In this document: piece after piece, positions 1 through 12,100 of the stretch
Layout of the letters: each line of letters starts with the position of its first letter
Numbering within the stretch: position 1 is the first letter of the stretch
Assembly (NCBI RefSeq): GCF_000687475.1
Contig: NC_057317.1
Location: forward strand, 186,001-250,000
Direction of reading: 5' to 3'
Source of the DNA: Ustilaginoidea virens
Lineage: Eukaryota > Ascomycota > Sordariomycetes > Hypocreales > Clavicipitaceae
DNA: 64,000 bases
Position numbers and translations under genes: made by a program
The notes under the pieces: model-generated
What the model was told of the DNA's origin: nothing
The model's input: only the letters and a program-made list of their open reading frames with translations
Databases searched by the model: none

Positions 1-3000
1 CTACTAGCCCTACTACTACTAATGCCGCTTCTACTAATAATAGGAAAAAGAAGCAGCAACAGAAGAAGAAACAGGACTCTAGCAGCAATCAGCAAGACGT
101 TAAGGCCTTTATTATAGGCAACTATAATACCCAGGATACTAATATATCTTATTCTTCTTCTACTATATCTACTGATATAAGCTATAGTGCTAAATCAGGC
201 GGCAGGACCCCTAAGGATGCCCTCCTTTATGATATAGGCTCCACTTGTCATATTGTTAATGATAAGAAGCATTTCACTACTTTTCACTATTTTAAGAAGG
301 ATGATAAGCCGGTAATTACTACTGGTAGTGGCCCTATTTCCCCTACTGGTTGGGGCATAGTACGATTTATTATGCTATAGGGCGTTAATCCTACCAAATG
401 GGGTATTATAGAGCTTAAGAATGCCTTATATATTCCTACCTTAGATATTAATATTATTAGCGGTATAAAGCACTATGCCGCTAAAGGGGTACTAATTAAA
501 AATCAGCTTTAGTTAGCTAGCTGCAAATGTATCGGCATTTTTAACTTTGAAAAATACGGCTTTTTCCTTCTATAGAAAGGAATAGACACACCACTACTAC
601 ATCAACCTTGCAGCCATTATACTACCAATAGTATAGTAGTAGAAGTCCCCAGCCCTACTAACCCTACTGATTATAGTAATCCTAAGGATACTATTAATAC
701 CCCTATTCCCGCTATTACAACTAGCGACGTTCCTACTACTATAATTAGTAAGGAACCTGTAGAGGCTACTAGCCCTACTACCTAACCTTCCGCTATTACA
801 ACTAGCGAAGACCCTATAGAGGTTACTAACCCTACTATCCCTACTCCTGCCCCTATAGCTGCTGATATAGAATATCAAAAGCTATTGCAATTAGCCAGCA
901 TTTGGCATATACGGCTAGGGCATATAGGTATTCAGCTACTTAAAAAGACCTATGCTAATACCCCTGGTCTACCTAACCTTAATAAGGTTAAAGATGCTGA
1001 TTTTCGCTGCCTAGCCTATATATAGGCTAAGAAGGTTAGAAGACCTTCTAAAGATGCGATACCTAATCTAGCTAAATGCCTAGATATTATAGAAGGTGAT
1101 ACTTTTGCTATATCACCTATGCTATATAATAAACGACCTGTTGCCTTTATATTAGTGGACAGAAAATCCCGATTCCGTTGGCTTTACTTACTGCCTAATA
1201 GGGAAGGCACTATTGTTTTTAAAGTATTACAGAGCTTTATATAGAGCCTATAGATCAGATATAGTAAAACGCCTATTGAATTCTACTATGATGGTGGAAA
1301 TAAAATCAACAAAATACTTAGTGATTAGCTTGTCGAATAGGGTATAGCTTTTAATACCTTTTGCCTTTATATTCACGAATAAAACGGCCTAGCTAAGCGC
1401 TCCATTAGGGTTATAGCTGATAGGCTACGTGCTACTATGGCCTGGTCAAGGCTACTATCTAACCTCTGGTCTGCTATAATTACTGGCGTTGTTATGCTAG
1501 TAAATATAATAGTAGTTACTAACAGACCTTCTAGCCTCTATCAGGAGCTACTAAAGGATTACGACTAGATAATACTAGAGCACTACCCTGACCTTATTAA
1601 CCTTAGGGCTATTAGAGCAGCTATTAAAGTGCTTATACCACATAAAAAGCGTATAAAAAGCCGCAAATTAGCGCTCCATACCAAGCCTAGTAGGCTCCTT
1701 ACCACTCTAGGTAATAATACTTACCTAGTCTACCTTCTAAAGAAGAAGGTTATTACTAAAACAACTTTTATTACCTTTATTCATCAAAATAAAGGTATAG
1801 GCCCTATTTCTACTGGCCTAGAAGGAGACTTTCACAGAGGGCAAAATACAAATTCAGAAGGGGTATCTAGCAGAGAACCTGCTATTTTACTGGATGACCT
1901 TGAAAGCATGCCGGACCCTACTAACCTTACTAACATTACTAATACTAATGTTATACCGGATGACCTAGAAAGCATGCCGGACCCTACTAATTTTACCAGC
2001 ATTACTAACACTAATGCTACCTTAGATAACCGTCCTATAATACAGTCCCCGGCTACTGCAAAGGATGACCTTATAGATATCCTTACTAGCCTTAATCCTA
2101 CCGACCTTGCTGGCCCTGCTGGCCCTACTAATCCTACCGACCTTATTGGCCCTACTGGCCTAGCTGGCCCTACCGACCCTACTAGCCCTACCGACTTATT
2201 CCCTCAGGAAGGTAATATCTTACACTACCTGATATAGGATTCCTGCTATACAGCTAAGCGTAAGCTAGCTAAAAAGGCCCCCAATAGTACGCCTAATAGC
2301 TGGAAGGATATGCTACAAAGCCCTAAAAAAGACCTTTAGATAAAGGCATTATTTAAGGAATTTAAGCAGCTATTAGATACTAAAGTCTTCCAATTTATTC
2401 CTAAGTCTAGCGTTCCTATTAATAGGAAAATTATACGCAATAGGCCTGTTTTTCGGGTTAAAAAGGATGCTAATAATCAGCCTATAAAATATAAAGCTAG
2501 ATTAGTTATTAAGGGCTTTATGCAAATCGAAAGAAAGGATTTTCAGCATACTTATGCTTCTACCTCTATCCCACCCACCTGGAGGGTTATACTAGCTTTA
2601 GCTGCTAGTAATAACTAGGAGATAGAGCAAATCGACTTTATAGGCGCCTTCCTAAATAGCGAACTTTTTAAGACTATTTATATGGATATCCCTAACGGAT
2701 TTCTTAAATTTACGGAAAGTCTACTAACTAATAGCAAGCTTTAGTCTAATATACAGCGCCAACGGCTACTAACTTTGCTTAAAGAAGCTGGATTTAACCC
2801 TTCTATTAAGCAAGCTATCTTACTAAAGAAGGCCCTATACAGGCTAAAACAAGCACCCCGCGAATAGCAACACCGGCTAAAAGACCTGATTTCTAGTGAA
2901 GGTTTTCTACCTTTAGCTTCTAATGCTACCGTCTTTTATAATAAGCAAACCAGCACCTTTATCATCACCTATGTTAACGATTGCCTATTAGTTAGTCCAA

Positions 3001-3935
3001 ATATAACTTATATTAACCAGCTAAAAAGGAAATTCCATAAGGTCTATACTATAGAAGACCACGGTCCGGCTTCCTTCTTCCTAGGTGTACAGATTATACG
3101 AAATAGGAAGGAAGGTCTATTGTGGCTACACCAAGCCCAATTTATAACAGAGGTCTTAGCTAAATTCGGCTTACAGGATACTAAACCTCAGCTAATTCCA
3201 CTTCAACCAGGGATTCTAAATAAATCTAGTGGAAAAGACCTCAGCCCTACTGATCAGAGCCTTTATCAGAGCCTTACTAGCACTATAATATGGCTTATGA
3301 TGATGACTAGGCCCGACCTAGCATTTCCTACCCAATACCTCTCTCGGTTTATATCTAAGGCAACTAATGTGCATTTAAATGCTGCGAAAGGCAGCTTTAG
3401 CTACCTTAAAGGCACTGAGAACCAAGCTATTTGCTTTAGTGCTACTAAAAGCAACCAACAGCCTATTATAACCGCTTATTCTGATAGCGATTTTGCTGGC
3501 TGTAAAGAAACCTCTAAATCTACTAGAGGCTTCCTGACTACTATTAATAGTGGTCCTATTAGCTGGCGTTCTAAGAGAGCCTCTTTAGTAGTGCTTTCTA
3601 CTTTAGAAGCTGAATCTGATGCATTACTTGAGACTATCCGTGAGGTACAGTGGCTTTCTAACCTTTGTAAGGAGCTGGAAATTGATATTGTACGCCCTAT
3701 ACCGCTATACTGCGATAACTAGGGCTCCATTTCGAATTCTAACGACCCTAATCAGCATGCTCGCACTAAGCATACGCTATTAAAATTCCGGTATATTAGG
3801 GAGCAAGCCCAGCTGGGCTTAGTTAAAATTACCTACTTACCTACTAATAGTATGCCTGCTGACGGTCTTACGAAGCCACTGCCGGGCCCTAAATTTACTA
3901 GGTTCCGCGAGTTACTAGGTCTTAGGGCCTGCTAA
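1..3935 (+). pseudogene. Copia Gag-Pol polyprotein, RIP-degraded
   Basis: Remnant of a single-frame copia polyprotein ending at TAA 3933-3935. Clean stretches remain at 1629-2237 (linker between integrase and RT, rich in Asp/Pro/Thr repeats) and 3120-3722 (end of RT and RNase H, with YSDSDFAG). The protease motif is DIGS rather than DTGS (ACA to ATA). Elsewhere the frame is broken by numerous stop codons, nearly all explained by CAG/CAA to TAG/TAA or TGG to TAG. Compared with A2 it is much more heavily mutated, so it is older or was more strongly exposed to RIP. Not functional. Confidence 0.9.
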
Positions 3936-4055
3936 CTTATACTAACTCACTTTTACTAAGGTTTTTCTTATGTTTTTCCTTAGCACTTTTAATGCATTTT
4001 CTTTCATTATCCTTTACACGATTAGCTTGCTACTACAGTAGCTAATCAGAGGGGG

Positions 4056-4790
4056 TGTTAAAATCCTATAGTAGCCTATTAGGCTGCTGGCCTAATGCTC
4101 TGCTGGCTTACTGACCTTCTGTCCCTTATACCGCCTCTTTGACTTATGGTAGTCTTACCTTAGGCCTTTGCCTTTTACCTTAGGATTTTCAGTGGATTAT
4201 TTACTGTATATCAAGTAAGGTAGGCCTTATTAAAAAAGGTGTGGCATTGCTAAATTAGCGTGGTGGGCCTACTAGTGTGGTGGCGGCCTACTAGTGTGGT
4301 GGCTAGTCCACTAGTGTGGTGGGTAGTCACTAGCGTGGTGGTTAGTCACTAGCGTGGTGGCTAATTACTAGTGCGGTGGTTAGGGTGGTTGGAAAGGCTG
4401 GATATAGTGGGGCTGCTGACGTATTATATACGTGGCATAGCGAGCATTACGGGGAGCTTTCTTACTGGCTACCTGGATGCCTGGGCCCACCCCTCCTTCG
4501 TGTATATATAGGATAGCTTTCCCCCTTCTTTCTAGATAGTAGAAGAGTAGCACAATCGAGTCTGTTAATGCACTATATGCCTCTTAACTTCTTACCTTCC
4601 CTGCGTTTTCTGGTTATCTTATATTTGCCTTGCCTTTACACTTGCCCTGCTTTATAGCACTTGTATAGTCTTAGGACTTAGTGAAAAATCTAGTATTATA
4701 CTAAGATTAGTTCACAGGTCGCAGACAGTCTCGTGCCATCTAGCTAGCTAGTAAGGCTCTGCTTTTATAGTAACCTTGAGAATTGCAATA
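4056..4790 (+). repeat. Family A 3' LTR of copy A1 (735 bp)
   Basis: Starts TGTTA directly after the polypurine tract AGAGGGGG and ends CAATA, as in the other family A LTRs. Termini TGTTA/CAATA are best explained as RIP-altered TGTTG/CAACA, the ends kept by family B. The U3 part holds 17-19 bp tandem repeats around GTGGTGGCTAGT (about 4258-4390). A TATATATAGG box lies near 4503. The flank at 4791-4795 is CCTAT; its partner repeat is outside the window. Confidence 0.92.
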
Positions 4791-7659
4791 CCTATATATC
4801 TGACTATAGGGGTAGTCGGTGGATGGGCCGGGTATCCGGGCCGTTCTGTTGGACGAGGGTATCGCGAACCTATTGCTTAGCGAGGTATTTCCTAGCTTTA
4901 TTAGTAGCCTTTTGTAATATTAAGGCGTGTTATAATACTGATAGGCTAGGCGGTGATTTATCTATAAGTCGAGGATACGCTCTAAAGACTAATAATATAG
5001 GCATTAGACCGTTAGGTCTAGCGGAATCGTTAATAGCTTTTATAGCGAGCTGTAATTTCTATTCCTTTGTCATTAGGTCGCCTATTTCGTTGTCAATAAT
5101 AGTATAGGCTTGGCGTAACGGGGCGTAGTATCTTTCGACTTTGCCAATGCTGTTATGGGCTTCTATAGGAATTTTATCTATATTGATAGATAGAAGCCGG
5201 GTATTATAACGGAATTCGGCGGAAGCAAAGTTTGGTCTAGCATTATAGACTATCTAATCTAGTGGGCTAAGGTAGGTATCAATCTAGCATTCCTTAAAGG
5301 CATTTTAAATATCATGGGCCTTCTGCCTTTATGGATCAAGAAATCTAGCTGCCTGGAAGCTTATTGCGGCATTTATAACGTATAATACCGGCCGATTATT
5401 AATATAAAGGATATCAACGATAATCTCGTAGTTAAATTGGCTAGTATTATTATCTTTAAGCGTGAATTTAAATCGGCTGGGTGCTTTTGCGTTCATCTAA
5501 TATTAATGGCATATATAGGTGATGCTCTCGATGATATTGCGGTCAATATCATTATAACTAGCCTATTAAAGCAATTTAGAGAGCCTATTAATGGAGGGGT
5601 GCCCGAATCGACGATATAGTTGACGGATTTCTTATAACAATAGATGGAAGGCTATAGTATCTATGGCATTAAGAGTCCACTATAGATATCCCCATTTCCT
5701 AATAATTGGAACCTTAATATCCCCTTAGATTAATAGGTTATTAATATTATTAAGCTTTATACCCATCCGATCTATATCTATAATAGAATAAAGGAAGGGG
5801 GTGCTACTATTAAGGACGTGAAAGGGGATATTGCCGAATATTATTGGGATATTTAGTATACCGGAAGATGTGGCAGAGCTAGCGCTAAAGTTCACTGTAT
5901 GCTTTTTGTCAGTCGCCTCAATAGTTAGGGTCTTTATTAATCTTATTAGGGCCTTTGCTTAACCTAGGCCTACTGTGGATAGGCCGGAAGTGCCGGTATC
6001 TAGTAGGATTCCGCGGAAGGTGTGGTCACTATAGCGTTCTTCTTCTAAAAAGGCAGAATTATAGTCTGGTAAGGGCATTCGGAAGGGGTTAATTTGTAGG
6101 AAGGTATATCGGCATGATTCATCTTATAAGGCTTATAATATCTCGATAGATAAAGAAGGTAGCGGTTCTATTTGCATAGGGGCTAAGAAATACTGAGTGG
6201 CTGTAAATTGTAGTGCGATAGCGTCCTCTGTATCCTAATGTATAACCCCTGCTATTATGACTTTAATATCTTTAATAATATTATCAAAATCGGTATTTTT
6301 AAGGGCTTAATCGGCGGTCCCTTTGTATTCCTATAGGAAAATGCGGAATTTTTTATTATTAGGAGTAGTCCGATTAGAGCGGTTCTTTAGCTATCGTGCC
6401 TTTAATTCTTATTGCTCTTTATTAGTATGGTTGGATAACTAATATCCTAATTTATTGCAAACGAAGTATCTTCTTTAACAGAGCCTAGCTAGAAAGGCGC
6501 GATTCTATTATTACCGTTGAGGGGGTCTATATCGTTGGGGGCGTTAATACCGGTTGTGGGATTAACTATATCTACGATCTGTAAATAATGCCATATTATT
6601 ATTAATATCTTTAATATCCTATTATTATTAATGCTGCTTTTGTTAAAGGAATTGATGCTATTGAGTCATATAGGTAGTCTTATAGATAGAAAGGGATCGC
6701 TATAGGTTAGCAGCGAGGCCTTCGAATATAGAGGTATAACGATATATAGCCTGGCTATACTTAGGGGTATCCTTTATAGCGTTAAGTATTTGCCGATGAA
6801 ACTCCATATTAGCTATAAAAAGGGGAAAAAGACTATAATATAGGCGCTAAAGTTCCTCTAGTAGGATATTAAGGCATTCTAGCTTTAATTTATCGGGATG
6901 TTTCGCGATAGTTGATTAAAGCGTTATTCTATTCTAATAGTGCAAATAGAATTGCTTTATGCTCTCATTCTCGAAATGGCTTTTAACTTTACGGACTATA
7001 TCGTTAAAAGTGAGGGTATTACAAATGCGTTCGATATTATTAAAGTAATATATCTTAGTATTGCCGATTAGTATGATTTAAAAGGCTCTTGTGAGTATAT
7101 AATCGGGCAATCCTAGAAGGCAGCACTTGCTCTTAAAGGATACTACTTTTAGTATAAGGAAGTCATCTATTTTGCCACTATATCTATCCTCTATACGATA
7201 GCTGCATAAGAGGTTAGATATCTTCTTCGAAATATCGTCAAACCTAGCCCCTATATAGGCTCTTTAGGTATAATCTTCTTAGTGGTATTATTATTCCGGA
7301 GGGTGTTCTAGAATAGCTTATCGGTAGCCTTACGGTAGGCTGGCGGGATCTCTGGCTGGGTTATCCTATAACTCGGGTCGGTCTAGGTTTACTAGTCCTC
7401 CTATTAAAACGGTCTATTTATCGGCCTAAGTAGGCCAATAGTGCCGGGAGGGGTCCGGTGCTATGCCTATCTTTGGCATTATTAGGTGAGGCATTAGAGC
7501 CGGTGGTTGAGGCATCTGGGCCTATGGGTTGTGGCTGCGATACTATAATTCGTAATATCTGGCATTAGGGGTAGCTGTTTTATTAATATTAGGGGCTTGC
7601 CTGGTACCGCTAGTAGCGGTATATCGGGGAATATTGATATTAGTGGCTTAGAGGGTATC
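4791..7659 (-). mobile_element. Element D, internal part: gag, protease, integrase
   Basis: Minus-strand retrotransposon remnant lying between A1 and A2. Reading down in coordinate: a Gag segment (7060-6880, with reads such as FENESIKQFYLHY), a CCHC-like zinc knuckle (about 6471-6428, pattern FVCNKLGY...HT), an aspartic protease motif LDTGTSG (Asp at 6000-5998), a pre-integrase block RHPSINRLSKLL (about 5600) and an integrase core with EAHNSIGKVERYYAPLR (5162-5100). Only about 400 bp separates protease from integrase, so no RT lies between them; that order (PR-INT) is the copia arrangement. RT would lie left of A1, outside the window. Stops are frequent and mostly TAG for TGG or CAG. A2 interrupts it at 7660; the rest of gag resumes at 14992. 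Confidence 0.8.
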
Positions 7660-7664
7660 GCTAG
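7660..7664 (+). repeat. Target-site duplication GCTAG (left), element A2
   Basis: GCTAG here and at 14987-14991 flank A2 exactly. The 5-bp duplication fixes the LTR ends at TGTTA and CAATA and shows one clean insertion into element D. Confidence 0.93.
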
Positions 7665-8408
7665 TGTTAAAATCCTATAGTAGCCTACTAGGCTGCTGGC
7701 CTTATGCCCTACTGGCCTACTAACCTTCTGGCCCTTATACCGCCTCTTGGACTTATGGTAGTATTACCTTAGGCCTTTGCCTTCTACCTTAAGGATTTTC
7801 AGTGGATTATTTACTGTATATCAAGTAAGGTAGGCCTTGTTGAAAAGGTGTGGCATTGCTAAATTAGCGTGGTTGCCTACTAGCGTGGTGGCGGCCTACT
7901 AGCGTGGTGTGGCATTGCTAAATTAGCGTGGTGGCCTACTAGCGTGGTGGCTAGTCCACTAGTGTGGTGGTTAGTTACTAGTGCGGTGACTAATTACTAG
8001 TGCGGTGGTTAGGGTGGTTGGAAAGGTCGGATATAGCGGGGTTGCTGACGTATCATAGCGAGCATTACGGGGAGCTTTCTTACTGGCTACCTTGGATGCC
8101 TGGGCCCACCCCTCCTTCGTGTATATATAGGATAGCTTTTCCCCTTCTTTCTAGATAGTAGAAGGGCAGCACAATCGAACCTGTTAATGCACTACATGCC
8201 TCTTAACTTCCACCTTCCCTGCGTTTTTGGTTATCTTATATTTGCCTTGCCTTTACACTTGCCCTGCTTTATAGCACTTGTATAGTCTTAGGACTTAGTG
8301 AAAAATCTAGTATTTATACTAAGATTAGTTCACAGGTCGCAGACAGTCTTGTGCCATCTAGCTAGCTAGTAAGGCTCTGCTTTTATAGTGACCTTGAGAA
8401 TTGCAATA
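7665..8408 (+). repeat. Family A 5' LTR of A2 (744 bp)
   Basis: Ends TGTTA/CAATA. U3 holds two copies of a GTGTGGCATTGCTAAATTAG-like unit plus tandem ACTAGCGTGGTGG-type repeats (about 7865-8020). A TATA-like box is at 8122-8130. Identical to the 3' LTR but for one C/T site. Confidence 0.95.
8122..8130 (+). promoter_or_regulatory. TATA-like box in A2 5' LTR
   Basis: TATATATAG in the LTR, followed about 20-30 bp later by a pyrimidine-rich CCCCTTCTTTC stretch. It is conserved in all family A LTRs seen here (also near 4503, 14700 and 17788). Probable RNA polymerase II promoter marking the U3/R boundary; the transcription start is inferred. Confidence 0.55.
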
Positions 8409-8422
8409 GGTTATAAGCCCGG
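8409..8422 (+). other. Primer binding site of A2 (half-tRNA type)
   Basis: GGTTATAAGCCCGG directly follows the 5' LTR. Its complement, CCGGGCTTATAACC, matches the anticodon arm of initiator tRNA-Met (GGGCTCATAACCC) with one difference, or a UAU-anticodon arm without it. Priming by a half tRNA cut in the anticodon arm is known for Drosophila copia. The mismatch is a TpG to TpA change, as RIP would make. Family B has the identical 14-mer at 19290-19303. Confidence 0.7.
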
Positions 8423-9144
8423 GTTTTTACTTCTTTGTTTTTACCCTACCTTTTGTGTTCACCCCTTAGTCTCTTTTGCTTATTAGTACTACTAATATAG
8501 CTATCCTTTGGTATCTTCGGCTTACCCTTATCACCTTTAGCTTACCCTTTGTTACCTACGGCATTACCCTGCGGCAATCAACGGCGTACCTAACGGCAAC
8601 TTACGGTGTAACCTCACGGCACTTTTAGCGTAACCTTACGTTATTTTTGGAGTAACCTACGGCACCTACGGATTTTATAGTGTGATATCTACCACACTAT
8701 ACTACTGTATAACACCTTTGCACCTAGTGCACGACACCCACTGCACTGCACAGCACCTGTTATACTCTTCCACTTATAGCACTTTTGGTACGGTACTTAC
8801 GGCACCTCTTATATTACGGCACCTATAGCACCCACGGCACCTACGGCACCTACGGCACTTACGGCACCTTTATATTACGGCACCATATAAGCACCTTAAA
8901 ATACTAACGTTATAAGTACGGACTTGCACAACGCCTACGGCATCTGTGCTTTTATATTGAGACCTGCCGCTATATTCTGCGGTTACCTTTTATAGTAGGC
9001 TACTAGCCACTATATTTACTAGCTGTCTAGCTAGTTACTCGGTTATTTTACCAGTTATTCGACTATTTTGCTAGCTATTTAGCTAGTTATTCCTCTGTTT
9101 TTACAACTATCGGCACCATTTTTCAACGGATTTTTAAACCCTTT
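8423..9144 (+). repeat. A2 leader with degenerate TACGGCAC repeats
   Basis: About 720 bp of untranslated leader between the primer site and the polyprotein ATG. From about 8560 to 8945 it is filled with a degenerate repeat of 8-10 bp around TACGGCAC / ACGGCACC, densest at 8810-8885. No open frame of note. Possible packaging or dimerisation region; that function is inference. Confidence 0.7.
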
Positions 9145-12100
9145 TTGCCCACTATGGCAGAGTCAGGATCCTATAAGGTCCCTGAATCCGATACTGAAGT
9201 TGATACTAATGCACAGCTACAGCTAGATATGGACGATATGAAATCCCAGATGAATATACTAACTGACCTTATACAGGGCCTAGTTAGTAGGCAAAATAAC
9301 GACACCCAGGCTACCCAGGCTACTAATAAGAAGCCTACTAAAGCCACTGAAGCTGGACCTTCCACTAAGACTACCACTAAAGATGATAATAGTGAAGCTG
9401 ACGTTATGGAAATCGACCAACCTTCTACTCCTATAAAATATAAGGGTAAAGAGCCTATTTATACAACGCCACCAATAACTATCACCAACCAAATTAGTGA
9501 TGGGGCTATTAAGGAATTAGCTAAGACTGCCAACCGCTTTAAGGAGTCCCAAAAGCTAAAAAGCCCCTATAATTTCGACCAGTGGAAGCAGGCCCTTACA
9601 ATACAACTCAGGGCCTTTAAAATAGCTAATTTTGTCAACGACCCCTCTATAGCAAGGCACTTTGATGAGTCTGAGCAGGCACTTTTACTACTAATGCTAA
9701 AGAATAGCTGTGGTGAAGAAGCTGCAGAGGCTATAGACTAGTGTAATGACCCAGAGGAAGCCTACCTTTTACTGGTGGCCCAGTACTGCCACTCACCAGA
9801 AGTACAGCGGGCACACTTATACCCTACGTTTCACACCCTTACATTTACCGGTTATAAAGGCACTTTGGAGGCTTTTAACAGCGAATTTAACAGCTATATA
9901 TCTCGCCTCAGAATCCTAGGTTCTAAGATCGACTCTTTTGACCAAGTTAACCAGTATCTTTGGGCTGTAGAGGGGGTATTTACCCGCTGGACTGAACGCC
10001 AACGCTCTATGATTAGGGCTTATAGCGCCCAAGGTGTTATTAACAGCAGCAAATTTAACCTCCAGTATTTTATGGTTGACCTACTAGAAGAACAGCGTTC
10101 TAAAGGGTCTAATAAGGTAGCTGCTAATAATAACCCCAAGCAGCTCAAGGCTTCCAAGGACTCTAAGAATAAAGGGTCTGCTAATGCCGCTTCTACTAAT
10201 AATAATAGCAAGAATAATTCTACTAATAATAGGAAAAAGAAGCAGCAACAGAAGAAGAAACAGGACTGCAGCAAACAGCAAGATATTGAGGCTTTTATTA
10301 TAGGCAACTATAATACTCAGGATATTAATATATCTTATTCTTCTTCATCTATATCCACTGATATAAGCTATAGTGCTAAATCAGGCGGTAGGACCCCTAA
10401 GGATGCCCTCCTTTACGATACAGGCTCCACTTGTCATATTGTTAATGATAAGAAGCATTTCACCACTTTTCACCACTTTGAGAAGGATGATAAGCCTGTT
10501 ATTACTACTGGTGGTGGCCCTATTTCCCCTACTGGTTGGGGCACGGCACGATTTACTGTGCTACAGGGCGTTAATCCCACCAAATGGGGTATTATAGAGC
10601 TCAAGAATGCCCTATATATTCCTACCTTAGATATTAATATTATTAGCGGTGTAAAGCACTATGCCGCTAAAGGGGTATTAATTAAAAATCAGCTTTGGTC
10701 AGCAAGCCGTAAATGCATCGGCATTTTTAACTTTGAAAAATACGGCTTTTTCCTTCCACAGAAAGGAATAGACACACCACTACTGCATCAACCTTGCAGC
10801 CATTATACTGTTACTAATAGTATAACAGTAGAGGTCCCCAGCCCTACTAACCCTGCTGATTATAGTGATCCTGAGGATACCACTATTACCCCTGTTCCTA
10901 CTACTGCAACTAGTAAGGAACCTGTAGAGGCTACTAGCCCTACTACCAACTCTCCCGCTATTACGACTAGCGAAGAGCCCGCTATTACGACTAGCAAAAA
11001 TCCCGTAGTGGCTACTAGCCCTACTCCTGCCCCTGTAGCTGCTGATACAGAATATCAGAAGTTATTACAGTTAGCCGGCATTTGGCATGTACGGCTAGGG
11101 CATATAGGTATTCAGCTACTTAAAAAGACTTGTGCTAATACCCCTGGTCTTCCTAACCTTAATAAGGTTAAAGATGCTGATTTTCGCTGCCTAGCCTGTA
11201 TACAGGCTAAGAAGGTTAGAAGACCTTCTAAAGATGCGATTCCAAATCCAGCTAAATGCCTGGATATTATAGAAGGTGATACTTTTGCTATATCACCTAT
11301 GCCATATAACAAACGACCTGTTGCCCTTATATTAGTGGACAGAAAATCCCGATTTCGTTGGCTATACTTACTGCCTAATAGGGAAGGCACTATTGTATTT
11401 AAAGCATTACAGAGCTTTATACAGAGCCTACAGGTCAGATATGGTAAAACGCCTGTTGAATTCCACTATGATGGTGGAAATGAAATCAACAAAATGCTTA
11501 GTGATTGGCTTATCGAACAGGGTATAACTTTTAATACATCTTGCCCTTATATTCACGAATAAAACGGCCTAGCTGAGCGGTCCATTATGGTTATAGCTGA
11601 TAGGCTACGTGCTACTATGGCCTGGTCAAGGCTTCCATCTAACCTCTGGTCTGCTGTAATTACTGGCGTTGTTATGCTAGTAAATATAACAGCTGTTACT
11701 AATAGACCTTCTAGCCCCTATCAGGAGCTATTAAAGGATTATGACCATATTACGCCGGAGCACTACCCTGATCTTATTAACCTTAGGGCTATTAGAGCAG
11801 CTATTGAAGTACTTATACCACACGAAAAGCGTGTAAAAAGCCGCAAATTAGCGCCCCGTACCGAGCCTGGTAGGCTCCTTGCCACTCTAGGTAATAATAC
11901 TTACCTAGTCTACCTTCTAAAGAAGAAGGTTGTTACTAAAACAACTTTTATTACCTTTATTCATCAAAATGAAGGTATAGGCCCTATTTCTAATGGCCTA
12001 GAAGGAGACTTTTACAGAGGGCAAAATACAGGTTTAGAGGGGGTATTTAGCAGAAAACCTGCTATTTTACTGGATGACCTAGAAAGCATTCCTGACCCTA

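Larger units (their letters stand above)
1..4790 (+). mobile_element. Family A copia retrotransposon, copy A1 (3' part)
   Basis: This is the 3' part of a Ty1/copia element that starts outside the window. Its left end matches the Gag C-terminal region of the complete copy A2 (about 10180 there). Order visible: Gag tail, protease, integrase, reverse transcriptase, RNase H, polypurine tract, 3' LTR. It lies next to a minus-strand element (D) at 4791, so it probably inserted into D; the other junction is not visible. Many Trp and Gln codons of A2 are TAG or TAA here, the RIP pattern. Confidence 0.93.

Noticed and set aside
4823..5619. Plus-strand frames of 94 and 60 codons
   Set aside because: The minus strand here reads as copia integrase, so these are antisense shadows.
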